The position numbers and the translations under genes were made by a program. A model generated the notes under the pieces. That model was not told the origin of the DNA. It saw nothing but the letters and a program-made list of their open reading frames with translations, and searched no databases. A DNA stretch of 64,000 nucleotides from CAWGAJ01 sp963820545 (GTDB lineage Bacteria > Planctomycetota > Planctomycetia > Pirellulales > Thermoguttaceae), in NCBI GenBank assembly GCA_963820545.1, contig CAWGAJ010000002.1, forward strand, positions 496,001 to 560,000. The letters run 5' to 3'. Below, in pieces: positions 35,993 to 45,135 of the stretch (the stretch's first letter is position 1; every line of letters begins with the position of its first letter).

Positions 35993-37996
35993 TTAACGAT
36001 ATTTACGCCACCTGCCAGATCCCCAGGCGCACCACGCTCCCACGGCCAAGAGGAGCCACGCATTTGGTTCGGGGACCGGGCTGAAGTCGGTTCCCAAAGC
36101 CTCGCTGGTAGTGGGCAAGATGCTGAGTTTCGCGCCGCTGCCGATGTAGAGGTGAGTCAATTGAATGCAACTGGCGTTTACATTGCCACTGAGAATATTC
36201 ATGCCGTAAGAACCGCTTACGCCGCTGGATAAAGTGAGCGTGCCCGTACCGCTGATGTCCACGTCGTTATTGAGGAGCACCTGGGCGGCGATAGTATGCG
36301 TGCCCGCCAGGGAAATCGTGGAATCGGCGCCGGAATTATCCAGGGTCAGGGCGTACCCGCTCGAGCTCTGAATCGTGGTGCCGGTGGAGGCGGTAAAAAT
36401 AAGGTTGCCCACCGTTCGCCCGGCGGTGAGCATATCGACCACGCTGTTGGCGCTAGACTGATTGCCGAAGCGGACCTTGCTCCATTTTCCGTCCGGGGGC
36501 AGGGCGGCGTTAGTCCAGTTTGCCGTCACGCCCCAGTTGGTCGCACCGGCAGTATTGCCGCCCGCCCAGTCCACGGTGATATTCGCTCGCAACCAGTGCA
36601 GCGCGTCCCATTCCAGGGCGGAAACCATCGAAGAGGCTTGGCCCAAGCCTACCGGCTGGTAGAACAAATCGAGTATTCCCTGCCGCTTCCACAGTTCCGG
36701 ATCGTAGGTGGGTTCATAGCCTCCGGAATTTTGCGTGGTTAAATCCAAAAGGGTCCAGTTTTGCCGGTCGGAGCTGTAGGCCACGGTTACCACATTGCTG
36801 CGTTCCTTGTAGCGCATCACTACCAACACGCGGCCGTCCTGGTCGGTGAGCACAATCGGACGCCCCAGTTCGCCTACCTTGCCTTCGGCTTGTCTGGATT
36901 CGGTCGGTCGATTGGTGATTTGTGAAGTTTGCCACTGCGAGCCGTCGTAATAGACCAGCATGTATTGGCGGGTATAATTGCCTTGCGCGGTGCCTGGCGC
37001 CCACCACGTGGCGAGGAGGGGACGATTGTTTTTATCGACCGTCATGCTCGTTTGGTTGATCAAGCTGGAGCCTTCGGGAATGGGGATGACGGTTTCGGCG
37101 GTGCCTTCCCAGATGGGCAGCGTGTAAGCCGTATTGTCCATCTTCTTCCAGGTCGCGCCTTGATCTGACGATTTTGCATAACAAATATTGTGATTGGATT
37201 GATAATCGGTAAAGCCGCAGGTTGAATCGCTGCCCGTGCGCCAACACCAGGTGAGTTGAAGATTACCTTGAGCGTCGAGAACCATGGTATTTGTATAGGC
37301 GTTCACGCTGGGATATCCGCCGCCGGAGACATAGCCGTCGATGAGTGGTGTTTGCACGCGGGACCAGGTATCCGAGCCAGTATCGTAGCGGTTGATTTTC
37401 GTATCGCCGTTGCCCGAGCCGCCGGTGCGAAACAGGTAGAGCAGGTTGCCGTCGGGAAGTCTGTAGAACTGGGGATAAGTAGTGCCACTTTCATTGCCCC
37501 CTCCGGTCATGGTACCTAAATCCGCTCCAAACGTAATAGGATCGCTATTCAGGACCGAGGCGGCGGTCTTGCTGTAGTGAAAGGCATCGCCGTGCATGCC
37601 CCAGGACATGTGTATAACTCCATCGCCGTCGATGCCGAAACTGATGGTGTCGTGGCCGTCGGAGAGGGTATTTGCTTTGAATGATGTACGATAAGTTTGC
37701 CAGGTGTCGGTGCCTAAGGTGCGGCGGGCAAATACGGCCACGCCGTCGTTTACGCCGTTGCTGTTATTGCCGTCGTCCGGCTCGTAATAGGCGGCAAACT
37801 GATAGTTGCCCTCGGTTATGAGGGAACTGTAGCGGAAAGAAGGCGTGTTGGTTCCCGCAGTGGCATAACCCAGACCGATGTTCGACCAGGTGACATACTG
37901 GGCGTCGCCAAAGGCCGCGGAGCAGAGGCCGAATCCGCCGATTAATAAAACAACCCACGTGCGGAAGCAGCAAGAAAAAAATGATTTGAGTTTCAT
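35993..37996 (-). CDS. Secreted BNR-4-type propeller protein with PEP-CTERM, copy 4
   Basis: Intact 667-aa protein. Signal peptide MKLKSFFSCCFRTWVVLLIG then GFGLCSAAFGDA. The propeller shows LSDGHDTISFGIDGDGVIHM then SWGMHGDAFHYS, and has an extra two Cys (CWRTGSDSTCGF) not in the others. The C-terminal beta module and VPEPNAWLLLAVGAWCAWGS match copy 2 closely. The ATG overlaps the (corrected) stop of copy 5 in an ATGA arrangement, so copies 5 and 4 are probably co-translated. Confidence 0.88.
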   Translation of the reverse strand: MKLKSFFSCCFRTWVVLLIGGFGLCSAAFGDAQYVTWSNIGLGYATAGTNTPSFRYSSLITEGNYQFAAYYEPDDGNNSNGVNDGVAVFARRTLGTDTWQTYRTSFKANTLSDGHDTISFGIDGDGVIHMSWGMHGDAFHYSKTAASVLNSDPITFGADLGTMTGGGNESGTTYPQFYRLPDGNLLYLFRTGGSGNGDTKINRYDTGSDTWSRVQTPLIDGYVSGGGYPSVNAYTNTMVLDAQGNLQLTWCWRTGSDSTCGFTDYQSNHNICYAKSSDQGATWKKMDNTAYTLPIWEGTAETVIPIPEGSSLINQTSMTVDKNNRPLLATWWAPGTAQGNYTRQYMLVYYDGSQWQTSQITNRPTESRQAEGKVGELGRPIVLTDQDGRVLVVMRYKERSNVVTVAYSSDRQNWTLLDLTTQNSGGYEPTYDPELWKRQGILDLFYQPVGLGQASSMVSALEWDALHWLRANITVDWAGGNTAGATNWGVTANWTNAALPPDGKWSKVRFGNQSSANSVVDMLTAGRTVGNLIFTASTGTTIQSSSGYALTLDNSGADSTISLAGTHTIAAQVLLNNDVDISGTGTLTLSSGVSGSYGMNILSGNVNASCIQLTHLYIGSGAKLSILPTTSEALGTDFSPVPEPNAWLLLAVGAWCAWGSGRWRKYR

Positions 37997-39482
37997 GATG
38001 ACTTACATCGCCAAGCATAGCCCGCGGCACATATCGCAGTCATGGCCAAGAGGACCAAAGTCGATGGCTCGGGAATCGTGGCGAAGTACGCCTGTTCATC
38101 CCATTCCAAGACGGAAACCGGTTGCGCCCGGAGGTGCGGTTACCGTTACTATCGGAAAACGCCGGTTCGTAGAACAGATCCAAAATGCCGTCGTTTTTCC
38201 AGCGCACTTCGTCGTAAATCGGCTCATAGCGGCCGCTGTTGGCCGTGGTCAGATTCACGAAATTCCAGTTGGTCTTGTCCATGCTGTAATATGCGGTGAC
38301 CACGTTGTTTTGATCGTTGGATCGGGTAACGACTATTGTCCGGTCGTCGGGATCGACCAAGACGATGGGACGCCCCACCTCGCGGATGCGCAGCGCGTCA
38401 TTATTTGTGATTTTGGAATCGGATACCGTGCGATTGGAAATCTGGGAGGTTTGCCAGGACGATCCGTTGTACCATACCAGCTCATATTGTCGGGTCTGGA
38501 GGTTAGGGGCCCAATAGGTGGCGATGATCGGTCTGTCATTGGCGTCCACGGTCATGCTGCATTGGTTCATCAAGGAAGAGCCTTGCGGGATGTCGTTGAT
38601 GACACCCCCGTTTGCTACCGTCGAGTTGCCTTGGTAGATCGGTACGCTTTGGGTTTGGCCGTTCATCCTCAGCCAGGTCGTTAAGCTGTCGTTGGTCGCA
38701 TAGGCGTACGAAATGGAGTGGTTGCTTTGGTAATCGGATGTTTCCCGCCAGACCCAAGACATTTGAACGCGGCCTTGGCTATCGAAGACCAGGTTGTTCA
38801 TATAGGCATTTGCATTGTAGGGGCCGGTCTTGCCGTCGGTCAGTTTTGTGGGATTAGCGGACCAGGACCAAGTATGGGAGGTCGGATTATAGCTGTAGCG
38901 GCTATACATGGTATCGCCGTCGCCCAACGCGCCGGTGCGATAGAGGAACAACAAACCGCCGTCGGAAAGATTGTAAAACTCCGGATAGGTCGTCGAATTG
39001 CCATATTCACTGGCAGTGTTGGGAATTGTGATTGCGGTGGTGGAAAACGTCGGAGAAAAGGCACTGTCGAGCACCGATGCGGTTGATGTGGCGTAATGAA
39101 GGGTGCTGCCGTTGTGCATGCCCCACGACAGATGCATGATACCGTTGCCGTCGATGCCAAAGCTGATCACATCGTGATCGTCCGTGATGGTATCGGCGGT
39201 GTAGGTCGTTGAGACGTTTGTCCACGTATTTGTGGTTATATCGCGGCGTGCAAGAGTGACGTGCGGGGTTGAATCGTTATTGTAGTAGCCGACGAATTGA
39301 TAGTTTCCCACCGTGTAAATGGCGTTGTTACGGAAGGAAACGGTATCGATACCGTTGCCGTAACCCAACGTGGTGACCGGAGACCAGGAGACATACGGTG
39401 CGTCGCCATTAGCAGCAGGCAAAGTGAATAAAAATAATATGAAGGCAGGGATTAAAACAAGAAGCCTTTGTTTGCTCGTCAT
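37993..39482 (-). CDS. Short secreted BNR-4-type propeller protein with PEP-CTERM, copy 5 (one apparent frameshift)
   Basis: Signal peptide MTSKQRLLVLIPAFILFLFT then LPAANGDA. The propeller is closest to copy 1 (TDDHDVISFGIDGNGIMHLS, NRTVSDSKITNNDALRIREV). In the raw frame it ends at 38040 with a basic nonsense tail; adding one C in GCGCCC at 38124-38129 gives AQPVSVLEWDEQAYFATIPE then PSTLVLLAMTAICAAGYAWR and a stop at 37993. The corrected 496-aa protein therefore has its PEP-CTERM directly after the propeller and lacks the ~190-residue beta module of the other copies. It is the promoter-proximal gene of the array; an earlier in-frame start at 39566 is less likely. Confidence 0.85.
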
Positions 39483-39566
39483 GGTGTAAGCACTTGTTCT
39501 TAAGAGTTTTTTTAATTTTATAAATAAAAAATGAATGAATGCCCTGCTGGCTTGCCAAGTCTCCAT

Positions 39567-39888
39567 TTTATAAAAGTTGGCTACGAAAAAAGCCTTCTGC
39601 GCAATTTTCCGGTCTTCGCCAAAGATAGAGAGTATTTTGTTATAGTTCTTTTGAAAAAACGTGCCGGCGAGTTTTTATACTACCCGCCGGCACGTTAAAG
39701 TGCAACTTTTAACCCCGGGCCTCCTCTCCTTCCGGAAAAGGGGCAGGGCTAGGCGGGTGGAACGCACTTGGTTTGTTCCACCCTAAACCTTGGGTGGCGC
39801 CGGCGTTTCGCCGGTGCTGTTTTACACGGGAGTTAATGCCCGTGCACCCAATCTAAACCCTTTCCAAGGAAAACCTTGGAACAAGGTT
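39567..39888. other. Spacer between LamG-like gene and propeller array
   Basis: Must contain the array promoter (minus strand, near 39500-39620) and holds the LamG gene terminator. No gene is seen. Confidence 0.4.
39658..39696 (-). terminator. Rho-independent terminator
   Basis: AACGTGCCGGCG-loop-CGCCGGCACGTT, a 12-bp stem, followed by TTTTTTC on the minus strand; about 190 bases after the LamG-like gene. Confidence 0.85.
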
Positions 39889-40892
39889 TTATTTACGTTT
39901 TCGACGGAGCCAGAGCCCGAAACCGAAGACTCCGATCAAGGCCAGAACTCCCGTGGCCGGCTCCGGAACGAAGATCATATCGCCCGGGTCGCGGGGAATG
40001 GCACTGATGCGCACTGAGTCTTCCCAACCTAAGAGACTCTCGGTGGAAGCATTGATATTACCGCCGTTGTCGCGTGCTTCATTTCCAATCGAGAAATCAC
40101 ACAAGACATTGCCGTTGGTGGTAATCAAATCATTAGTTAGCATCCCCTGGCCAAGAAGATGGGCCGCAGTGTTGGCGGGATCCATTTTCGTCCAGTAGAA
40201 CTTGAGGTTATTGGCCGTGCTTTGCACGCCGTCATAAGTGACGGCAACGTGATACCAAGTGCCTACGGCAAGAAAATCGTCGCCGCTAGTGGGGAGATTG
40301 ACAACTATGTCCCCCCCTGCACCACCTGCTTGGGATGCATTTATAGCGTTGAATTCGAGTTGAGTTTGGCCTTTAAACCGGAATTGGAAGACACGATCAC
40401 CATTGGCGGGGACGTTATTTTGATCGCCTTCCCCGCAAATAATTTCCATATTACCAGTTCCTGGCAGCACGTTAAGCATAACAATCGCTTCCATTGTAAA
40501 TGCGCCCGTCGCAGAGGTTAACTTTATTGCTGTGTCATCGGGATTGGTTGCGGATAATGCTGCTGCTTGCAGCAGGAGTGGACGGTTATTTCCTCCAACG
40601 TTTGTTGGATCCACAGTAAGGCAATTGCCAAAACTATAGAGAGTTGCATCTGGATTAATTCCAGATGCAGAGGCGGCACAAGCGCGGCGCCGTTCAGCAA
40701 CCCATTCATGGGCAGACCGGTGGGAATATCATTTAAAACCGGGGCAGGGTTCTGCTCCATTTGCCAAAGTTGGATCGTGTTTGCATCATTTACACCACCA
40801 TAACCCGGACCATATGGCAGGATGAAGGCTATGGCCGGCGTAGGCAGAATGCAAAGACCGCAAAACAATAATAGAAAAACATAGTTTTTCAT
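39889..40892 (-). CDS. LamG/concanavalin-like PEP-CTERM protein (one apparent frameshift)
   Basis: Exported protein with signal peptide MKNYVFLLLFCGLCILPTPA then IA. The middle part looks like a LamG/laminin-type jelly roll (GAFTMEAIVMLNVLPGTGNM, GTWYHVAVTYDGVQSTANNL, WEDSVRISAIPRDPGDMIFV) as in carbohydrate-binding modules. It ends with PEP-CTERM VPEPATGVLALIGVFGFGLW then LRRKRK. The N-terminal and LamG parts are in different frames; one C missing at 40681/40682 restores AAPCAASASGINPDATLYSF and 334 aa. Probably cell-surface or matrix associated like the neighbouring propellers. Confidence 0.85.
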
Positions 40893-41503
40893 AAACTGCT
40901 TCTCCTAAGGTGTTTAAAAACAGCTCTAATAAAAAAACCATAAGTCGCGGATAAACTATCCGCCTGCTCGACGCCTGTTAAAGGCATCGTCTGTGAATTA
41001 GCGTCTTCCCACGATACTTATTTAAGGTAAGGGAAGACATTCTCCGACGACATCGAGCAGCTTGCACATTGCTTAAAAGACATGGTCAATGTGCTTACAT
41101 CAATGAATAATGCGCTGCCTCTTTTGGAATAGAAATAAAGATTTCGGAGAAATAGACCCTAACGAAACACAAAAGCTTAAGTAACACACACGAGCTTAAA
41201 GTAACCCACACAACAGATTTGAGTATCTCAGAAATATGGTTTCTTGTCAAGCATTTTCCCCAAAGATCGGTGAAAAAAAGTTATGTAGATTGGTCAGGTA
41301 TTATGACATACAATCGTGGGGTATCATGGACGCCGGACGGGGGAGAATAATAGTGGACGGTGGGCAGTAGTAGGGTGGTTGCTTGCAACCACGCCCCGTA
41401 TCTGTTACTGCCCACTGTCCATCGACCACTGCCCACTTTTAGAAATCCCCAAGTAAGACGGTTTTTAAAACGTCCTACTATCCCCTATCCTCTATCCCCT
41501 ATA
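40893..41503. other. Spacer with heptamer repeats
   Basis: AT-rich 40893-41340 without a gene: a loose inverted structure around 40960-41080 (CGATGCCTTTAAC-type arms and ATGTCTTCCCTTACC) was not resolvable. 41341-41503 is a composite heptamer array (GTGGACG, CCACTGT/CCACTGC, CCCCTAT units) with a GTTGCTTGCAAC hairpin in place of the usual ACCGCTTGCGGT. Confidence 0.5.
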
Positions 41504-41935
41504 TCAGTAGAGCTTCTCGATAAAGGGTTTGCCGCCGTCCCAGGTGAGTTTGAATTCCAGATCATTGGTCGGACCGGTGATTTCCACTTCCAGCCCCGAA
41601 GTGCTGGGATCGAAGTATTTTTTGGGGACGTGCCATAAAAAGGTGGTGGGTGATTTTTCTTCCCTGGCCACCACAACCACCCGGTGCTTTCCCAAAAGGC
41701 AGCCATCGCCATCGTCGAACGTGGTGAGTGTAAAGCGGCCGTCGGGACCGAGTTGTGCCATGGCCGGGCGACCATCGGCGGGAATGACCTGAATTACACC
41801 ATATACTAAGGGCTTGCCATCGATCAGCACGCGGCCCGAGACGGGCACGCGTTTGGGGAGCGATGGGCCGCAACCCGATATGGCAACAGCCGCCACAACT
41901 GTCAACAACGCACAGCGCTGAAAAAATGTTTTCAT
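41504..41935 (-). CDS. Lipoprotein with carboxypeptidase-regulatory-like fold
   Basis: Lipobox AVAISGCGPSLPK gives a signal peptidase II site at Cys22. The rest (VPVSGRVLIDGKPLVYGVIQ, GPDGRFTLTTFDDGDGCLLG, KHRVVVVAREE) matches the short planctomycete lipoproteins with a transthyretin/carboxypeptidase-like beta domain that often follow DUF1559 genes. Length 143 aa. The start overlaps the DUF1559 stop (ATGA), so the two are coupled. Function unknown. Confidence 0.88.
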   Translation of the reverse strand: MKTFFQRCALLTVVAAVAISGCGPSLPKRVPVSGRVLIDGKPLVYGVIQVIPADGRPAMAQLGPDGRFTLTTFDDGDGCLLGKHRVVVVAREEKSPTTFLWHVPKKYFDPSTSGLEVEITGPTNDLEFKLTWDGGKPFIEKLY

Positions 41936-42967
41936 AAACCTATTTTACTCGCGTCTGGGTATAATGGATTTCCACTGGCGTCAAAATCTCTAGCAGAGGT
42001 GCCTCTTCCGCCCGTGCCATCAATAAATTTATCATTTAGCCCGTCAATGGTGCTAAGGGCCCGGTAAGTATACATATCGATAGTATCGACGATAAACATC
42101 ACGTGGCCGTCGCCAAAGCCGAAGTTGGCCCCGCCGCGATGCCGGCTTTGAAACACGCCGTTAGTGCCTTGAGGCGAGAGAGATCCTGCGCCTGGTTTTG
42201 TATTCAGGGGCTGATCGGTATATCGAAGGGTCTCGGTGCGGTTGCCACGGCCCCAGGAGGTCTGGTTGCAAGGTTGGTTATTTAGGCCATCCAGGTGTCC
42301 GTCATAAAGTTCGCCGAGAAAGAAGGTGTGTGTTACGCCGTCTTTTATTTGTCTGCGCAGTTAGTTGCCGGCAATACATGAATAAACCCGTGTTGTTGTA
42401 CTTTAAATCGCCGGCAGTATTTAAATAGCCTATAGAACCGCTACTCATTGCATAACTGCATGTTCCTGAATCGAATAGAGTATCTCTCAACTGCACCGTT
42501 GGTTTTGCCATATCCGACGGACATACGAAAACCGAAGGCCTTTGTACGGCCGCGGCTTCGTCAGCGGGAGTCAAATGAGTCCTGCTAAGAAAATGGAAGT
42601 CAGTTAAGTCGATGTTCTTATAAAGGCCGCTTAGTTCGATAAAAGGGAAAATAAATACGAAACCGCTAGAGCCGTATCCGGGCATCAGGATATTTGGCGG
42701 GGGAGTACCATCGACGCCATGACGGCCCGGGGGATATTTCTTTTTTACTCCTTCATAATTATCGAAGCCCAAGGCGAGATTTTTGAGATTGTTGACGCAT
42801 TGCATGCGTCGGCCGGCTTCGCGCACCGCCTGAATGGCCGGCAAAAGCAGGGCCACCAAAATGCCGATAATGGCGATCACTACTAACAACTCCACCAGGG
42901 TGAAGCCGGAGAAACGCTTGCCCGGCGAATTGTTTTGGTCGGGTAATAATACAGAGTATTTTTTCAT
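41932..42967 (-). CDS. DUF1559 pseudopilin-like protein (apparent 2-base loss)
   Basis: Planctomycete DUF1559 protein with a type IV pilin-like N-terminus GFTLVELLVVIAIIGILVAL then LLPAIQAVREAGRRMQCVNN. The conserved DUF1559 C-terminal block is in a different frame: SRHRGGANFGFGDGHVMFI. The break is in the GCGC at 42353-42358, where two bases appear lost. Between the break and the C-terminus the other frame reads KDGVTHTFFLGELYDGHLDG, the expected DGxSNTxLxGE motif. Corrected length is 345 aa, normal. Precedes the lipoprotein. Confidence 0.88.
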
Positions 42968-43202
42968 GATTATCGTTCCCCTTCAACAAAGTGTCCTTGC
43001 CCTGAGGCGGACTATAAAACATATTATGAAGATAAATGTCTCGGCAGATGCGTCCAGCAGCAAGGGCGGGCCCGCCGGCCGTAGCCTGCCGATTCATTTT
43101 TGATATCGGCTCAAAAAACCTATGCTCAACTACATAAATAATATCAATATTCTTTATTATTGTAAACACACAAGAAAATAATGATCTTCCTAAAAAACTT
43201 AC

Positions 43203-43335
43203 AGCCTATCACAAAACTAGTCCCAGAATACTTGCAGTTGCTTGACTGCCCTCACCCTGGCCCTCTCCCAGAGGGAGAGGGGAGTTTATGGAAGGTCCCC
43301 TCAGAGAGTGAGGGGAGTTTGGGGATAGGTTTTTA
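43203..43335. repeat. REP-like element (AGCCTATCACAAAA family)
   Basis: AGCCTATCACAAAACTAGTC ... CCCTCACCCTGGCCCTCTCC ... GGGAGTTTGGGGATAGGTTTTTA; relative of 33370-33484. Confidence 0.8.
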
Positions 43336-43514
43336 ATCTGCATTTCTCACCAACGTGTAGGGTGGGTCAAGCAAACTGTATTCGTGGTGGGACTTCGGTC
43401 GCGGATTCAGTGCTCTCCGTCGTACAGGCTGTAAATTACATATTTATCAGTTTGCGCGGACCCACCAACAACTTGCGCGACCTTGTCCCACCCTACGGTG
43501 AGAAATGCGGGTTA
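43333..43514. repeat. Long inverted repeat with GCATTTCTCACC/GGTGAGAAATGC ends
   Basis: Left arm CTGCATTTCTCACCAACGTG then TAGGGTGGG; right arm CCCACCCTACGGTGAGAAATGCGG. The interior has further short palindromes (GGTGGGAC...GACCCACC). One end also occurs at 17985-18030. Confidence 0.85.
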
Positions 43515-43565
43515 ATCCCTTGAGTGCGGTTGCATATAACCCATCATAAGTATGGGACTTTGTAA

Positions 43566-43656
43566 TGGGATGAAACGCTCCCTCCTGGGGTGAAAACTAA
43601 ATGTCGTGGAAAACCACCCAGTTTAGCCCCGGTGAGGTAGCGTTTCATCCCATCAC
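43566..43656. repeat. Inverted repeat AATGGGATGAAACGCT...AGCGTTTCATCCCAT
   Basis: Facing 15-bp arms flank CCCTCCTGGGG and TTTAGCCCCGGTGAGG hairpin sequence. Confidence 0.8.
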
Positions 43657-43671
43657 TTTGATAAATGCGGG

Positions 43672-45088
43672 CTAATCGGCAAGTTGGCGATACTGGTTCG
43701 CCTTGCGTCGGAGAGTGACGCGGTGGAGACCTAATTGTTTGGCTGCGGCCAGGAACTGGCCGCGATTTTGCCTGAGCACGGTTTGCAAAAGCGGCGGCTC
43801 GACGATCGTAAGCAGGCGTTGGTAAAGGTCGTTGGCCCGCGGCGATTGGTCGAGTTCATTACGGGCCCAGTCGCAGATCATCGAGGCAAGCAGGGCCTGG
43901 CGAGTCCCTGCCGAATCGCTTCCCGGAGGGGTGGGCGAGGGCAGATGCTCGGGCAGGATCGTTCCGCCGCGAGCCAGGATCATGGCGTGTTCCAGCGCAT
44001 TGCACAGTTCGCGCACGTTGCCGTACCAGGGGCGGTTTTTCAAGGCCGAGATAGTCTCGGCGGCAAGGGGCAGGCGCGGGCAGCCGTTCTTGGCGGCCAG
44101 CGTTGCCAGGAAGTGCTCGGCCAGATCATCAAGATCCTCCAGGCGCTCGCGCAAGGACGGAATGTAAATCTCGAAGGAGATCAGGCGGAAGTACAAGTCT
44201 TGGCGAAAAGTGCCTTGGGCCACTTTTTGCTCAAGGTTCTGATGGGTGGCGGAAATAACGCGGAAATCACTGTTTACGGGCCGGTCGGCGCCTACGGGCA
44301 GGATCTCGCCGTATTCCAGCACGCGGAGCAGTTTGACCTGGATGGACATGGGGATGTCGGCGACTTCATCGAAGAAAATCGTGCCGCCGTGGGCTTGTTC
44401 CAGCAGACCTTTGCGCGCCTGTTCCGCGCCGGTGAAGCGCCGCGCACGTGGCCGAAAAGTTCGCTTTCGGCCAGGGACGGGCTGAGCGACGCCACGTTGA
44501 TGGGCACAAACGGTCCGGCGCGCGGCGGCTGTAGCGATGAATGGCCCGGGCCACCAGTTCCTTGCCCGTGCCGCTTTCGCCGCGCACGTGCACGCAGGCC
44601 TCGGTGGGGGCGACCACGGCGATTAACTTGAAAACCTCCTGGATCGCCGTTGATGAGCCCACGATTTCCCGCGACTGCCGCGGCGAGTTCTGTTGCGAGT
44701 CGCCGGATACTAAGGGCTGCATAGATGGGCTGCGGACCTCCAGGCGCGCTCTATCGCGCGCTGGGCCACGCGCAAGTCAAAGGGTTTTGCCAGGTACTCG
44801 AAGGCCCCGTTGCGCACGGCCTCCACCGCGGTGGCCAGCTCGCCATAGGCGGTGATGACGATCACCGGAATAGCGCCTAGTTGTGCGCGGAACTGCTTCA
44901 TGGCGGAAATGCCGTCCAGGCCGGGCAGGCGCACGTCTAAAATGATCGCGTCGGGCTTTTGCGCGGGCCGCCGAAAAAGCCTGCTCAGCCGAAGGCGCAA
45001 CCGCCGCCGTATGGCCGAGGTCCTGAACAAGTTTGCTTAGACCCCAGCAAATACTTTGTTCGTCGTCGACAATCAGTACGTGGGACAT
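43672..45088 (-). CDS. NtrC-family sigma-54 response regulator (four apparent frameshift sites)
   Basis: Enhancer-binding activator. The receiver starts MSHVLIVDDEQSICWGLSKL and has ILDVRLPGLDG and ITAYGELATAVEAVRNGAFE then YLAKPFDL. The AAA+ domain has Walker A GESGTGKELVARAIHRYS, the GAFTGA loop and Walker B TIFFDEVADIPMSIQVKLLR. The C-terminal Fis-type HTH is FLAAAKQLGLHRVTLRRKAN. The gene is broken at 44436/37, ~44517, ~44744 and 44960/61. At each a GCGC(C) has lost one base (two at the last site); restoring them gives 473 aa, a standard NtrC length. GAFTGA, needed for sigma-54 contact, is only recovered after correction. Partner of the adjacent kinase; probable target is the promoter at 46740. 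Confidence 0.92.
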
Positions 45089-45135
45089 AATTAGGGTTCA
45101 GGGTTCGGGGTTCGGGGTTCAGGGTTCGGGATTCT
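45089..45135. repeat. GGTTCGG/GGTTCAG heptamer repeat between kinase and regulator
   Basis: Six 7-bp units AGGTTCA-type (GGTTCAG, GGTTCGG). They encode the last residues (QNPEP) of the kinase. Confidence 0.85.

Larger units (their letters stand above)
42968..43671. other. 704-bp repeat-rich spacer
   Basis: No gene seen. Contains three palindromic repeats in series: a GCCTATCACAAAA-armed REP-like element (43203-43335), a ~180-bp inverted repeat (43333-43514) and a GGGATGAAACGCT inverted repeat (43566-43656). Confidence 0.65.

Noticed and set aside
43672..45088. NtrC-type gene as a decayed pseudogene
   Set aside because: Four breaks all of the same GCGC type and all catalytic motifs intact after correction; decay would give mixed mutations and in-frame stops.
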